In this document: positions 7,065 through 15,471 of the stretch, piece by piece | Layout of the letters: the number at the start of each line of letters is the position of its first letter | Numbering within the stretch: the stretch's first letter is position 1 | DNA from: Leptolyngbyaceae cyanobacterium C42_A2020_001 | Lineage (GTDB): Bacteria > Cyanobacteriota > Cyanobacteriia > Leptolyngbyales > Leptolyngbyaceae | Reading direction: 5' to 3' | Assembly: GCA_015272515.1 (NCBI GenBank) | Contig: JACYLN010000145.1 | Span: 1 to 57,982 of the forward strand | DNA length: 57,982 bases | Program-made: the position numbers and the translations under genes | The notes under the pieces: model-generated | Told to the model about the DNA's origin: nothing | Seen by the model: only the letters and a program-made list of their open reading frames with translations | The model's database searches: none

Positions 7065-8717
7065 TCAACGTCCCAAATTTCGATTGGACTGCAACGTGGA
7101 GAATGCGGGGCGCTGCTGCAACGCTTCTAGGCGAACAGCCCCAGGAGTTTGTTCGGCAATGGTTAAGCCGGAGAATGGTTTGGTGTTTGCCAACCGAACG
7201 GCATTAGGCGCTGGAGGAGCGAAGGATGCAGGGTTAAAGGCAACGGGTTCCGGCATTTGAGCCAGAGTAGGAACAGGATTAAACGTGACGGTTTGAGCTG
7301 GCTGGATCAAACTAGGTAGGGGAATTGGGGGTTGGTCAGCAAACAGGTCATCCACAAAAGGCGAAACCAACCAACGAATTTCGGGGATGGCAGAGGGCAG
7401 GAGTGCAAAGGGCAACAGCATTTCTGCTGGAACAACAGTTTCCTGCGGTTGCGAGGGGGAAAGTAACCCGGAAACGACCGTATTGCCAAAGGGTGCAAAG
7501 GGAAGAGTGGGTTGGGAAGCGTTGATGTCTAGTAGACCGGAGAGCGACAGGTTGAAGATTTGCGGTTTACTAGATACGAGTGAACTGGATGGGGAAGTTT
7601 GGGCAAGGGCGATCGCTGGGTCAAGCGCGATCGCCGGATCCAGCGCTACCCACCCTTCGGAAGTCAACTCATGTACTTCAAAGTGCAGGTGCGGTCCAGT
7701 AGAGTTACCAGTACTACCAACTAATCCCAGCAGTTGCCCTTTTTTTACCACATCGCCCGGTTTCACCAGCACCTGAGACATGTGCCCATACAACGTTTGT
7801 TGCGCTTTGGGATGACGCAGGATCACGGTTAGCCCGTACCCATCCATAAAGTCTGCAACTTCTACCCTGCCTGCTTTTGCTGAGACGATCGGGGTTCCCA
7901 ACGGTGCACCAAAGTCAATCCCGCGATGAAAGCGTGGAGTGCCGCTAATCGGATGAATCCGCCAGCCAAACAGCGAGGTGATCGGGGCAGGAATGGCTAG
8001 AGGAAAGGCAAAGTCCAGATTGCGCCCAATCAGTTTTCCCAGCCGCAGCCTTAGTTCTGCCTGGGTCATGCTCATGATGGGTGCAGAGGCGTAGCCAGAA
8101 CCAGAATTGCCTAAATATTCAGGAGTGGCGATCGCACCAGATGCTCTTCCTGAACCCACCTTGACTTGAGCATGATTGGCTTTGGGGTTAGCTTTTTTAC
8201 CTGCAATTTGATTTTTCTTTGCCTGCTTCGCCTGAAGCTTTTTCAGCAATGCCGCTCGAACATTGGCAGGTAACGCCGGATTATTTGCCGCTTTGTTGGC
8301 TTCAGTAAAATCGCCCGATTCTGCATACTTGGCAGCCTCGGTGGCAGCTTGCTGTTGCTGCTGTTCTTTCTGTTGGGCCCTAGCTTTGCTGGTAATTTCA
8401 ATCAGCGCCTGCTCAACTTCTTTGCGGCGTTGCGCTTTTGCCGCTTCACGGGCAGCGGATGCACCATCGTTCGGCTGAGGTGCAGAGCTTTCAGCCGAAG
8501 TTGAGGCAGGCGTAGCAGGTTGGACAGCGGGCAGATCAGGGGTTTCTGCTGGAGGAGTGGAGGTTGGCACAGTTGCCGCCGCTGGAGTAGCAAGGGCTTC
8601 AGGGGCAGCAATACGGCTAGGATCGGGTGCCTGGGGGATTGCTTGGGCAACAGCATTGACTTGGTGGGTCTGAACCTCAGCAACGGTTGGGGGCGGAGCG
8701 GGCTGCTCGGTAAACAA
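7065..8717 (-). CDS. M23 (LytM) metallopeptidase with long disordered N-terminus
   Basis: The 550-residue protein has a Pro/Ala/Thr-rich N-terminus (residues 1-90), a charged helical segment with a poly-Gln run (about 91-140), then an M23 peptidase core at about 245-360. Zinc ligands are visible as His264 and Asp268 (HRGID), and His345 of GPHLHFE, with catalytic His343. Such enzymes cut peptide cross-links of peptidoglycan, so it should act in the periplasm, yet no signal peptide is apparent. The proposed start is TTG 8717, supported by a strong TAGGAGG site eight bases upstream. The C-terminal 180 residues are Pro-rich and unassigned. It diverges from the permease gene across a 167-base promoter region. 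Confidence 0.85.
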   Translation of the reverse strand: MFTEQPAPPPTVAEVQTHQVNAVAQAIPQAPDPSRIAAPEALATPAAATVPTSTPPAETPDLPAVQPATPASTSAESSAPQPNDGASAAREAAKAQRRKEVEQALIEITSKARAQQKEQQQQQAATEAAKYAESGDFTEANKAANNPALPANVRAALLKKLQAKQAKKNQIAGKKANPKANHAQVKVGSGRASGAIATPEYLGNSGSGYASAPIMSMTQAELRLRLGKLIGRNLDFAFPLAIPAPITSLFGWRIHPISGTPRFHRGIDFGAPLGTPIVSAKAGRVEVADFMDGYGLTVILRHPKAQQTLYGHMSQVLVKPGDVVKKGQLLGLVGSTGNSTGPHLHFEVHELTSEGWVALDPAIALDPAIALAQTSPSSSLVSSKPQIFNLSLSGLLDINASQPTLPFAPFGNTVVSGLLSPSQPQETVVPAEMLLPFALLPSAIPEIRWLVSPFVDDLFADQPPIPLPSLIQPAQTVTFNPVPTLAQMPEPVAFNPASFAPPAPNAVRLANTKPFSGLTIAEQTPGAVRLEALQQRPAFSTLQSNRNLGR

Positions 8718-8884
8718 CGGAAACCTCCTAACAGAAATCGGGCAAGGATAGGGGGACGAAGATCAGGATGATCGCTTAATTGTTACTCGATCACTTTTAC
8801 CCTATCCGGGGGATGATTGTAAGAATCTATGAGAAGTTTATGAAGTTTTACTGAACACATTGGGGAAAATCACCGAGTTTCAGC

Positions 8885-9835
8885 ATGACGTTTACCCTGA
8901 TTCTGCAAAACATTCTGAATGGTTTATCCATTGGCAGCGTTTACGCCATTTTTGCCCTGGGTTACACGCTGATTTTCTCGATTTTGGGAATTATTAACTT
9001 TGCTCATGGGGCGGTGTTTACGCTGGGAGCCTATTTCACCTATTTCTTGATGGGCGGAGCAACAGGATTCAACGGACTACTGGCAAATGCAAAGTTACCG
9101 TTTGCGTTGCCGTTCTGGTTGGCGATGCTGGTAAGTGGCGTGTTAGCAGGGTTAGTTGGGGTAGCGATCGAACGGTTGGCGTTTCGTCCGTTGCGGCGAC
9201 GCAGGGCAGATCCGTTACTGACGGTGGTTTCCAGTTTGGGTGTGGCACTGGTGATCGTTAACATGATTCAGTACCTGGTGGGGGCTGAGAACTATACATT
9301 TCCGGCGGGTGCTTTTGGTAACTTGCCACCTGCAATTAATTTTGGCACAGTGGAAAATCCAATCCCGATTCGCACAGTGCAAGTGGTGATTTTTCTGGTG
9401 TCGGTAGTGGTTCTGACGATTTTGACCTATTTAATCAACGCCACTCGTTATGGCAAAGCCATGCGAGCCGTCGCCGAAGATCCCACAACTGCCAGTTTGC
9501 TCGGTATTGACACCGATCGCTTCATTGTGCTCACGTTTTTTGTCAGCAGTTTTTTAGCGGGGATTGCCGGAACCCTGGTTGGCTCCAGTGTCAGCATTGC
9601 TGGACCCTATTTCGGCATCAGCTTTGGTTTGAAAGGGCTGGCAGTAATTGTGCTGGGTGGGTTAGGCAGCATTCCCGGTGCCGTGATTGGCGGATTGGCG
9701 ATCGGGCTAGTAGAAGCGTTTGTGCCCGGTGAATACTCAGCCTACAAAGATGCTGTGGCGTTTGGGCTATTGTTCATCGTGTTGCTGGTGCGTCCGCACG
9801 GCTTAATGGGACGCAAGGTAATCCAAAAAGTTTAA
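8885..9835 (+). CDS. Branched-chain/neutral amino acid ABC transporter permease, LivH family
   Basis: A 316-residue inner-membrane protein with about eight hydrophobic helices and the LivH signature regions: FALGYTLIFSILGIINFAHG near the N-terminus, the EAA-like loop GKAMRAVAEDPTTASLLGID, and GLGSIPGAVIGGLAIGLVEA near the end. These permeases pair with a LivM-type permease, two ATPases and a periplasmic binding protein to import branched-chain or neutral amino acids. The N-I (Nat) system of cyanobacteria has its subunits scattered over the chromosome, and none of the partners is in this window, which fits a NatD-like role. UrtB (urea) is a close relative and cannot be fully excluded. Length and motifs are complete. 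Confidence 0.85.
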   Translation: MTFTLILQNILNGLSIGSVYAIFALGYTLIFSILGIINFAHGAVFTLGAYFTYFLMGGATGFNGLLANAKLPFALPFWLAMLVSGVLAGLVGVAIERLAFRPLRRRRADPLLTVVSSLGVALVIVNMIQYLVGAENYTFPAGAFGNLPPAINFGTVENPIPIRTVQVVIFLVSVVVLTILTYLINATRYGKAMRAVAEDPTTASLLGIDTDRFIVLTFFVSSFLAGIAGTLVGSSVSIAGPYFGISFGLKGLAVIVLGGLGSIPGAVIGGLAIGLVEAFVPGEYSAYKDAVAFGLLFIVLLVRPHGLMGRKVIQKV

Positions 9836-9848
9836 AGCCAATTAGGAC

Positions 9849-10091
9849 AATGAATCATTCAAAATGTAAATTAAAAAACGTCAAAGCCCGACTGGAAAGC
9901 ATTTTGGTGTTGCTGAATAGAAGTATGAAATTACAAAGTGAGTTTTTGCATTGCCCCCTAAATCCCCCAATTCTGGGGGACTTTGAAGACTGTGTTCCCC
10001 CAAAGTTGGGGGGCTAGGGGGGCGAATCATAGTTGAATTCAGCAACGCCGAATTTTTAACTTTTCATTTCATGTTTAATCACTTCTCCTTA
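9849..10091. repeat. Dispersed repeat copy A, interrupted by a small inverted-repeat element
   Basis: The flanks 9849-9905 and 10050-10091 together match the uninterrupted sequence at 31034-31128: both begin AATGAATCATTCAAAA, share CAAAGCCC and GGAAAGCATTTT, and continue with TTTTAACTTTTCATT. In this copy a 144-base element sits between GCATTTT and GAATTTTTAAC. The pair therefore gives an occupied site and an empty site. Confidence 0.75.
9906..10049. mobile_element. MITE-like element with 13-bp terminal inverted repeats
   Basis: The ends are GGTGTTGCTGAAT (9906-9918) and ATTCAGCAACGCC (10037-10049), inverted repeats with one mismatch. The interior is a long hairpin built from CCCCCTAAATCCCCCAATTC and GTTGGGGGGCTAGGGGGG arms. 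It encodes no protein, so it would need a transposase in trans. Its interior motif is one I associate with repeats scattered in cyanobacterial genomes. No target duplication is obvious. Insertion is supported by the empty-site copy at 31034-31128. Confidence 0.75.
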
Positions 10092-10480
10092 GCAAAAATC
10101 CCCCAGCCGTTCAGCCAGGGGATTTGCATTATTTGACTGTTCAATTCTGAGTGAGTTCACCACAACGCCGTCTTACCTCAGTTTTTGACCTGGAGCGAGT
10201 CCAGGTGGGCACCAGGAGCTGTGACTTAAAGTTTCCGGGTACAAGCCCGGTCTACTGCCGTCCAGCGAATAGTTCCCTTATTCAAACAGCATAGATCATA
10301 AAACATTATTGGCAGTCACCAACGCCGTAGTAGAACCTCCAACTATTCTAGCGGGTGGTGATTGGGAAGTAGGGTAACTAAACTCACAGATTGGAAAGGC
10401 TGAATAGTGGAGGCAGAAGCATAAGATCTTCAAGACAATCAGCTACCCAAAAGTAGGAAGCGCGATTTCAAGAGCATATT
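10092..10480. other. Non-coding region with several stable hairpins, possible RNA gene or element remnant
   Basis: No protein-like frame is convincing. Visible hairpins on the plus strand: 10092-10127 (GCAAAAATCCCC with GGGGATTTGC), 10189-10207 (ACCTGGA, loop GCGAG, TCCAGGT), 10236-10251 (CCGGG, loop TACAAG, CCCGG) and a longer stem near 10310-10370 pairing CAGTCACCA with TGGTGATTG. Clustered short GC-rich stems look like a structured RNA or the 3' region of an insertion-sequence-associated RNA. I do not recognise a known family. Confidence 0.35.
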
Positions 10481-10496
10481 TTAGGTTGTTAAACAG

Positions 10497-10575
10497 TTAG
10501 AGGATGGGGTATTGGGGATCGGGCGTGGGCGGGTAAGGGAGTGGGGGCGAGAAGGAGGGGGGGGAGTAAGCAGAA
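10497..10575. repeat. G-rich low-complexity tract
   Basis: A run of GGGG-containing units (for example GGGGTATTGGGGATCGGG, ending in a GGGGGGGG block) followed by AAGCAGAAATTCC. It belongs to the same compositional class as the tract at 6825-7064. No gene is seen in it. Confidence 0.5.
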
Positions 10576-10607
10576 ATTCCATCCAACGTTTGGTTGAGCG
10601 CGTTTGG

Positions 10608-10720
10608 TGTTCTCAATAGCACTGCTTACGTTGAAGCTGATTCCAGAGCCTTTGATGGAGATAAAACGGCTTTGAAGCATCGCCTGTTCTCAATAGCACT
10701 GCTTACGTTGAAGCTGATTC
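10608..10720. CRISPR. CRISPR-like pair of 36-bp direct repeats with one 41-bp spacer
   Basis: A 36-base sequence starting TGTTCTCAATAGCACTG and ending GTTGAAGCTGATTC occurs identically at 10608-10643 and 10685-10720, separated by 41 bases of unrelated sequence. The repeat contains a small inverted repeat (GCTT, ACGTTG, AAGC). Repeat and spacer lengths fit a minimal or decayed CRISPR array. No cas gene, leader or third repeat is present, so this could also be a simple duplication. Confidence 0.45.
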
Positions 10721-10777
10721 ACCCACCCCATTCATAATTTCCAATCCCCAAGCTTCTATTCCTTTCCCCATTTCCCC

Positions 10778-11851
10778 TTACTTCCGCTCTGGATGCTGAG
10801 AGTCTTCAGGCTGTTGCTGAGAGCCTAAGCGATTGATAGCAGCGATCATTTGGTAGAGGCGACCGAGGTCGCGCTGATTGAAGTGAAGTAGTAAGCGAGC
10901 TTTGCCGATCGCCATATCCTGAGCTTCTTGCGGCAGGGCGTGACTTTTTTCGATGCGCCCTTTTAGCAAGATATCGCTGAAGTTTTGGTTGAGTTCTTCA
11001 ACCACTGCTTCGGAAATATCGGTGTTGAGCCGGATGACCAGCCGATTGCCGATGTAGCGGCAAGAATGAAACACCCTGTAGAAGCGCAGAATGGCATCGC
11101 AGGCTTCATCCAACTGATCGGTGATGGTGAACAGGCTGTAGTCGTCGGGGCTAATGAGGCGGCGTTTGAGGAGTTGTTTTTCTACGTGTTCTAGCCAGTC
11201 GTGCCAGTAGTGCCCACCGGGATGATCGATCAGGACTAATGGCATGGGAGCCGATTTCCCAGTTTGGCTGAGAGTGAGGCATTCAAAGGCTTCATCTAAG
11301 GTGCCAAAGCCACCGGGGAACAGTGCTAGAGCGTCACTCTCTTTGAGAAAAAAGAGTTTGCGGGTGAAGAAGTATTTGAAGGGAACCAGTTTGCGATCGC
11401 CCTCGATAAACGAGTTTGCCCCCTGCTCAAACGGCAGTTGGATATTTAAGCCAAAGGATTTTTCCCGTCCGGCACCTTCGTTGCCTGCCTGCATGATGCC
11501 AGGTCCAGCCCCAGTGATCACCATAAAGCCAAGCCCAGTAATGCGTCGGGCAAACTCCACTGCCATCTCATACTCAACCGTGCCAGGTGCGATCCGGGCG
11601 GAACCGAAGATGGAAATTTTTCGCACATGACGGTAGGGATAAAACACCCGAAATGCGCGCTCCATATCTTGCAGAGAAGCATTGAGAATTTTCCAATCGA
11701 GGCGATCAATCTCGTCTTCCGACATTCGCAGGATGGTCGCTAGAGCGAGCTGAATTAATTCTCCATGTTTCATATCTGGCACGCGATCCAACAGACGATT
11801 CAACTCTGCACGCAGTGCCTCAGAAGGGTCAAACGATGGAGATGTAGTCAT
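10778..11851 (-). CDS. LOG-family (TIGR00730-like) nucleotide-binding protein
   Basis: The 357-residue protein has a Rossmann-type LOG core at about residues 75-270: FGSARIAPG, the phosphate-binding TGAGPGIMQAGNEGAG, and the family signature PGGFGTLDE (PGGxGTxxE). LOG enzymes hydrolyse nucleoside 5'-monophosphates to base and ribose phosphate, the cytokinin-activating reaction in plants; the bacterial role is often nucleotide salvage. The extra N-terminal helical stretch (residues 1-70) and C-terminal 85 residues make it longer than the short LOG type and like the larger cyanobacterial and plant-pathogen form. The start is well supported by GGGAGGA six bases upstream of ATG 11851. It stands alone between non-coding DNA and the repeat protein. 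Confidence 0.85.
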   Translation of the reverse strand: MTTSPSFDPSEALRAELNRLLDRVPDMKHGELIQLALATILRMSEDEIDRLDWKILNASLQDMERAFRVFYPYRHVRKISIFGSARIAPGTVEYEMAVEFARRITGLGFMVITGAGPGIMQAGNEGAGREKSFGLNIQLPFEQGANSFIEGDRKLVPFKYFFTRKLFFLKESDALALFPGGFGTLDEAFECLTLSQTGKSAPMPLVLIDHPGGHYWHDWLEHVEKQLLKRRLISPDDYSLFTITDQLDEACDAILRFYRVFHSCRYIGNRLVIRLNTDISEAVVEELNQNFSDILLKGRIEKSHALPQEAQDMAIGKARLLLHFNQRDLGRLYQMIAAINRLGSQQQPEDSQHPERK

Positions 11852-12022
11852 GAATTCCTCCCAACTGGCAGCATCCTATTGTATCGAACATCTCTGTCCT
11901 CACTATGTGACCAGGCTGAGTATTCCCCGAAAATGCCGCTCCCTCGCTTAACAATCTCCCCGAATACGACAAAAGGCGAACCGTCGTTCGCCCTGAGTAA
12001 CCTTCTATCAAACGTGCGATCG

Positions 12023-14344
12023 CTAGCTTACGGGGGTGGTTGTAAGGTTGAGCGTATAGTTAGCCTCACCGCTAAACTGACGCACCTGCACATAGTAAAT
12101 CCCGCTCGCCAGGTTGTTAATGTTGATGCTTTCGGGGCTGTTGCTGCCATCCGTTGCGGAAATCGCCAGTGTTTCACCTGCATCAACAAGTCCGTTACCG
12201 TTGGTATCGCGTACCAGGTAGAGGTCAAAGTCTGCCGTCAGCCCTGGCAGGTTGATGCTGACATTGCTGGTGGTATTGAGACTGAAGCGGTAGAAATCAG
12301 AGTCATCCTGCAAGCTGAGGAAATCGGTGAAACTGCGAGAACCCGTCAGAGCACCAATATTTCGAGCCGTTGCCAGGGTTTCTCCAGCCGCATCTGCTGT
12401 CAAGTTCAAGGTGTAGTTGGTGGTGTTACCATACCCTCGCACGCCCACAAAGTAGTTTCCGGCTGTCAGCCCTGCCAAAGAGATGAATTCAGACCCTGCG
12501 CCGATTAGAGTAGACGATTGCAGCACATCGCCGGAATCTACAACGCCATTGTTGTTGGCATCCCGAATCAAAAACAGATCGGCGTTGCTGGTTAGCCCGG
12601 TGAGGGTCAATTGCAGGTCGCTGGTGGTGTTCAGGCTAAAGCGGTACAGGTCATCCACATCATTAAGGCTGAGGCTATCGCTCCAACTGCGCTGCCCCGA
12701 CAAGGTACCCAGATTGGTGGCAGCAGTCAGGGTGTTACCAGGTTCAGGGCGCATGGCAACCATCGACAAATTTAGCTTGTAGTTGGTGTTGCCGCTGTAT
12801 TGGTTCACCCGCACGTAATACGTTCCGGCAGTCAGATCGTTGAAGATTGTTTCTGAACTGGTGCCATCGGTGGCAGACACGGCAATGATTTCATTGGTCT
12901 CTACCAAGCCGTTGTTGTTGATGTCGCGAATCAGGTAGAGGTCACCATCCGCAGTCATGCCATCCAGCCGCAGGGTGAGACTGCCAGCGGTGGTGACATT
13001 GAATCGGTAGTAGTCAGTGCCATCCTGTTCGCTGATGAAGTCATTAATGGTGCGGGTTCCGGTCAGCGTGCCGATGTTACGAGCGGTTATCAGAGATTTT
13101 CCGGCACTGTCAGCTTCGAGCGTTAGGGTGTAGTTGGTGTTACCGCTGTAGCGGTCTACTGCAACGAAGTAGTTCCCGACTGCTAACCCCGATAGATTGA
13201 TACTTTCACTCGAAGCACCCGATAAAACTGAGTATTCCAGAGTTTCTCCCGCATCAATCAAGCCATTATTATTCTTGTCTTGAATTAAGTACAGATCTGC
13301 ATCAGCACTCAGTCCTGAGAGAGTCAGCTTGACATCACTCACTGCATCTGTGTTGAAGCGGTAAATGTCAATTAAATCGGTGCTGCTAACGCTACCATTC
13401 ACCACTCGTCGCCCAGTGAGAGTTCCCAAATTGCTGGCAGTCGAGAGAGTGTTGCCTGCATCACTGGGAGCGGCTGAATAGTTGAGGGTGTAGTTGGTAT
13501 CGCCGCTGTATTGGGCCACTTCGATGAAGTAGGAACCAGCCGTTAACCCTTGTACAGAAATGGATTCTGATGCATTGCTAAAATTAATCGATCGCTCAAG
13601 CACATCTGCACTATCAAGGATGCCGTTCTGGTTGAGGTCTTGAATCAAATAAAGATCTGCATCGCTGCTGAGACCATTGAGAGTCAGATTAATATCACTG
13701 GTGTTGCTCAAGTTAAAGCGATAAAGGTCGCTGGGGTCTGCATCTCCGACAAAATCGCTCACCGTGCCGGGAGTAGTGAGGGTTCCCAGATTGCGTGCAC
13801 TGAGAAAATCAGAGCCAGCAGTGTCAGTGCTTAACGAAAGGGTGTAGTTTGTGGTGCCACCGCTGAAATGGCTGACGAGGGCGTAGTAGGTTCCGGGTAG
13901 CAGCCCATTCACCGAAAAGAACTCGGAATTGCCATTGGTGCTGGAGCTGGCGACGATTTCACCCAAGCCAAAGTCGATGAAGCCGTTGTTGTTAATGTCT
14001 TGAATCAAAAAGATGTCGGCATCGCCAGTGCCTGTTCCGGTGAGGCGCAGGTTGAACGAGGAGAATGCCGATGTGGTGAAGCGGAAGTAGTCGGAGGGGT
14101 CGCTGCCGCTGACTAAGCCTGTGGCGATCGCCGCCCCATTGAGAGCACCAATATTGACAGCGGTAAACATGGAATTTCCGACGGAAAAGATCGCACTTGA
14201 CCCGTTGAAACTGGGAATTTGCAACGGGCTTAAATCGGGCGACAGGCTGGCAGCTTGAAGAGAGGTAACGGGTGGATTGGGCGGAGATTCTGAAAAACCA
14301 GGCAACACAGCGAATGCAGATTGGTCAACTGAGACAGTCGTCAT
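12023..14344 (-). CDS. Six-repeat PPC-like extracellular calcium-binding-type protein
   Basis: The 773-residue protein consists of about six repeats of roughly 110 residues. Each has an opening like ARNIGTLTGTRTINDFIS, a DxDxYRF strand, a calcium-loop motif such as DINNNGLVE, DANNNGVVDSGD or DTNGNGLVDAGE, and a closing GTYYVRVNQYSGNTNYKLNL strand. This is the pre-peptidase C-terminal (PPC)-like beta-sandwich with an EF-hand or dockerin-like loop that probably binds calcium. No peptidase domain and no classical N-terminal signal are visible; the first 60 residues are Ser/Pro-rich. Type I-like or unassigned export is possible. It lies alone, oriented opposite to the secretion operon at 15.4 kb. 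Function is most likely adhesive or structural. Confidence 0.75.
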   Translation of the reverse strand: MTTVSVDQSAFAVLPGFSESPPNPPVTSLQAASLSPDLSPLQIPSFNGSSAIFSVGNSMFTAVNIGALNGAAIATGLVSGSDPSDYFRFTTSAFSSFNLRLTGTGTGDADIFLIQDINNNGFIDFGLGEIVASSSTNGNSEFFSVNGLLPGTYYALVSHFSGGTTNYTLSLSTDTAGSDFLSARNLGTLTTPGTVSDFVGDADPSDLYRFNLSNTSDINLTLNGLSSDADLYLIQDLNQNGILDSADVLERSINFSNASESISVQGLTAGSYFIEVAQYSGDTNYTLNYSAAPSDAGNTLSTASNLGTLTGRRVVNGSVSSTDLIDIYRFNTDAVSDVKLTLSGLSADADLYLIQDKNNNGLIDAGETLEYSVLSGASSESINLSGLAVGNYFVAVDRYSGNTNYTLTLEADSAGKSLITARNIGTLTGTRTINDFISEQDGTDYYRFNVTTAGSLTLRLDGMTADGDLYLIRDINNNGLVETNEIIAVSATDGTSSETIFNDLTAGTYYVRVNQYSGNTNYKLNLSMVAMRPEPGNTLTAATNLGTLSGQRSWSDSLSLNDVDDLYRFSLNTTSDLQLTLTGLTSNADLFLIRDANNNGVVDSGDVLQSSTLIGAGSEFISLAGLTAGNYFVGVRGYGNTTNYTLNLTADAAGETLATARNIGALTGSRSFTDFLSLQDDSDFYRFSLNTTSNVSINLPGLTADFDLYLVRDTNGNGLVDAGETLAISATDGSNSPESININNLASGIYYVQVRQFSGEANYTLNLTTTPVS

Positions 14345-14454
14345 GGGTAGATTTTCCTTTTTGCGAATCCGATGCCAAACTGTCGGCGATCGCTGAGCGG
14401 GTTATGCAAGTTTTAGAAATTCAGAGAGAAAAAAGTGAGAGAATTTCGTCGGAC

Positions 14455-14490
14455 AACAAAAAAGCTCTGATATTGAGAATCAGAGCTGAA
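14455..14490 (-). terminator. Rho-independent terminator for the DUF1348 gene
   Basis: On the minus strand AGCTCTGATTC and its near complement ATCAGAGCT form a stem with a short loop, followed by a run of six T. It sits about 55 bases beyond the stop codon of the gene at 14544-14969 on the same strand. Confidence 0.8.
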
Positions 14491-14543
14491 GTTTCATCTA
14501 GTTGCCCATCGCGCTAAATAGGCTGTCTGGATAAGTCTTGGAA

Positions 14544-14969
14544 TCAGGTGCGTTCCCAGCGAAACTTGCGATCGCTTTCCTGAATTGGCACATCGTTAAT
14601 GCTGGCAAAGCGCCGCATCATCAACCCATTTTCTGCAAACTCCCAATTTTCGTTGCCATATGCGCGATACCAGAAGCCAGAATCATCATGCCATTCATAC
14701 TCAAACCGCACGGCAATGCGATTCTCCATAAAACACCAGAGTTCTTTCTTCAGGCGATAATCCAACTCTTTCGCCCACTTGCGTTTGAGAAACTCTTTAA
14801 TCGCCGCTCGTCCACTAAAAAATTCTGCCCGGTTACGCCACTCAGAATCTTCTGTGTACGCCAGGGCAACCCGCTCCGGATCACGGGTATTCCAGGCATC
14901 TTCTGCGGCTTGAACTTTGACTTTGGCGGTTTCCAGCGTAAACGGAGGCAGAGGAGGTTTGGTTTCCAT
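14544..14969 (-). CDS. DUF1348/SnoaL-like NTF2-fold protein
   Basis: A 141-residue cytoplasmic protein with the pattern of DUF1348 within the NTF2-like superfamily: [20 protein letters not shown] near the N-terminus, [39 protein letters not shown] and [18 protein letters not shown]. The cone-shaped NTF2 fold usually binds a small hydrophobic molecule; several relatives are isomerases or hydratases, but no function is established for DUF1348. Length is normal for the family. It has its own terminator downstream and no operon partner, being flanked by the PPC-like gene and a non-coding region. Confidence 0.85.
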   Translation of the reverse strand: METKPPLPPFTLETAKVKVQAAEDAWNTRDPERVALAYTEDSEWRNRAEFFSGRAAIKEFLKRKWAKELDYRLKKELWCFMENRIAVRFEYEWHDDSGFWYRAYGNENWEFAENGLMMRRFASINDVPIQESDRKFRWERT

Positions 14970-15471
14970 AGAATCTGTTGGCTAGGTGAGTAGTGAACGA
15001 AATCAAAGATGTGATTTCAAGAGTCTAAATCAAAGGCAAACGCCTGATTTTGCCATGAATCAGGCAACTTGACTGATTAATTTTTCAACAACAGACACAA
15101 AAAAGGCTCTGACATCTGTAATGGTCAAAGCCTCACTTTCGCGGAGACAAACTTTGATTGCCTTCATCCCCTCTTGAACACCGAATCCAGAGCGGTGTGT
15201 CAATTAGAAGCGGTTGTAGAACTATCTCAAGACAGGCGTGAAATCATGCAAGCGTTAGAGAAAGAAGTTCGTCAGTTTTCGCAATTTAGTTACGTGACAA
15301 CACCTAAGCAGTGATCTAGTCTTATTCCAAGCTGAAGCAATCAAGGTAATTACTCAAACCTCTATTGTGTGTTGAGAATTGTTATGGCTTATTGCAATGG
15401 CGAAGGGAATCTCAGATTCTAAAATCCAACCTCTTAAAGTCGGTTGTTGCCGCAATCAGGTTTCCCATACT
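14970..15471. other. Non-coding leader region upstream of the secretion operon
   Basis: It contains a terminator-like hairpin (15099-15132) and, on the plus strand, a 46-codon frame with a possible TTG start (15174-15314) reading ELSQDRREIMQALEKEVRQF. That frame has a coiled-coil-like composition but no good start or ribosome site, so I do not call it a gene. The remainder probably carries the promoter of the operon at 15472. Confidence 0.4.
15099..15132 (-). terminator. Terminator-like hairpin
   Basis: GGCTCTGAC (15105-15113) pairs with GTCAAAGCC (15124-15132) with one mismatch, and the minus strand continues with six T. No minus-strand gene ends just before it, so it may terminate antisense transcription from the secretion operon or be a remnant. 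Confidence 0.45.

Noticed and set aside
10225..10260. T-arm-like hairpin (CCGGG, TACAAGC, CCGG) as a tRNA
   Set aside because: The T-loop has TAC instead of TTC and no acceptor, D or anticodon arm can be formed around it.
10489..10680. 63-codon minus-strand frame across the CRISPR-like repeat
   Set aside because: Its sequence is explained by the repeat and G-rich tract; no start context.
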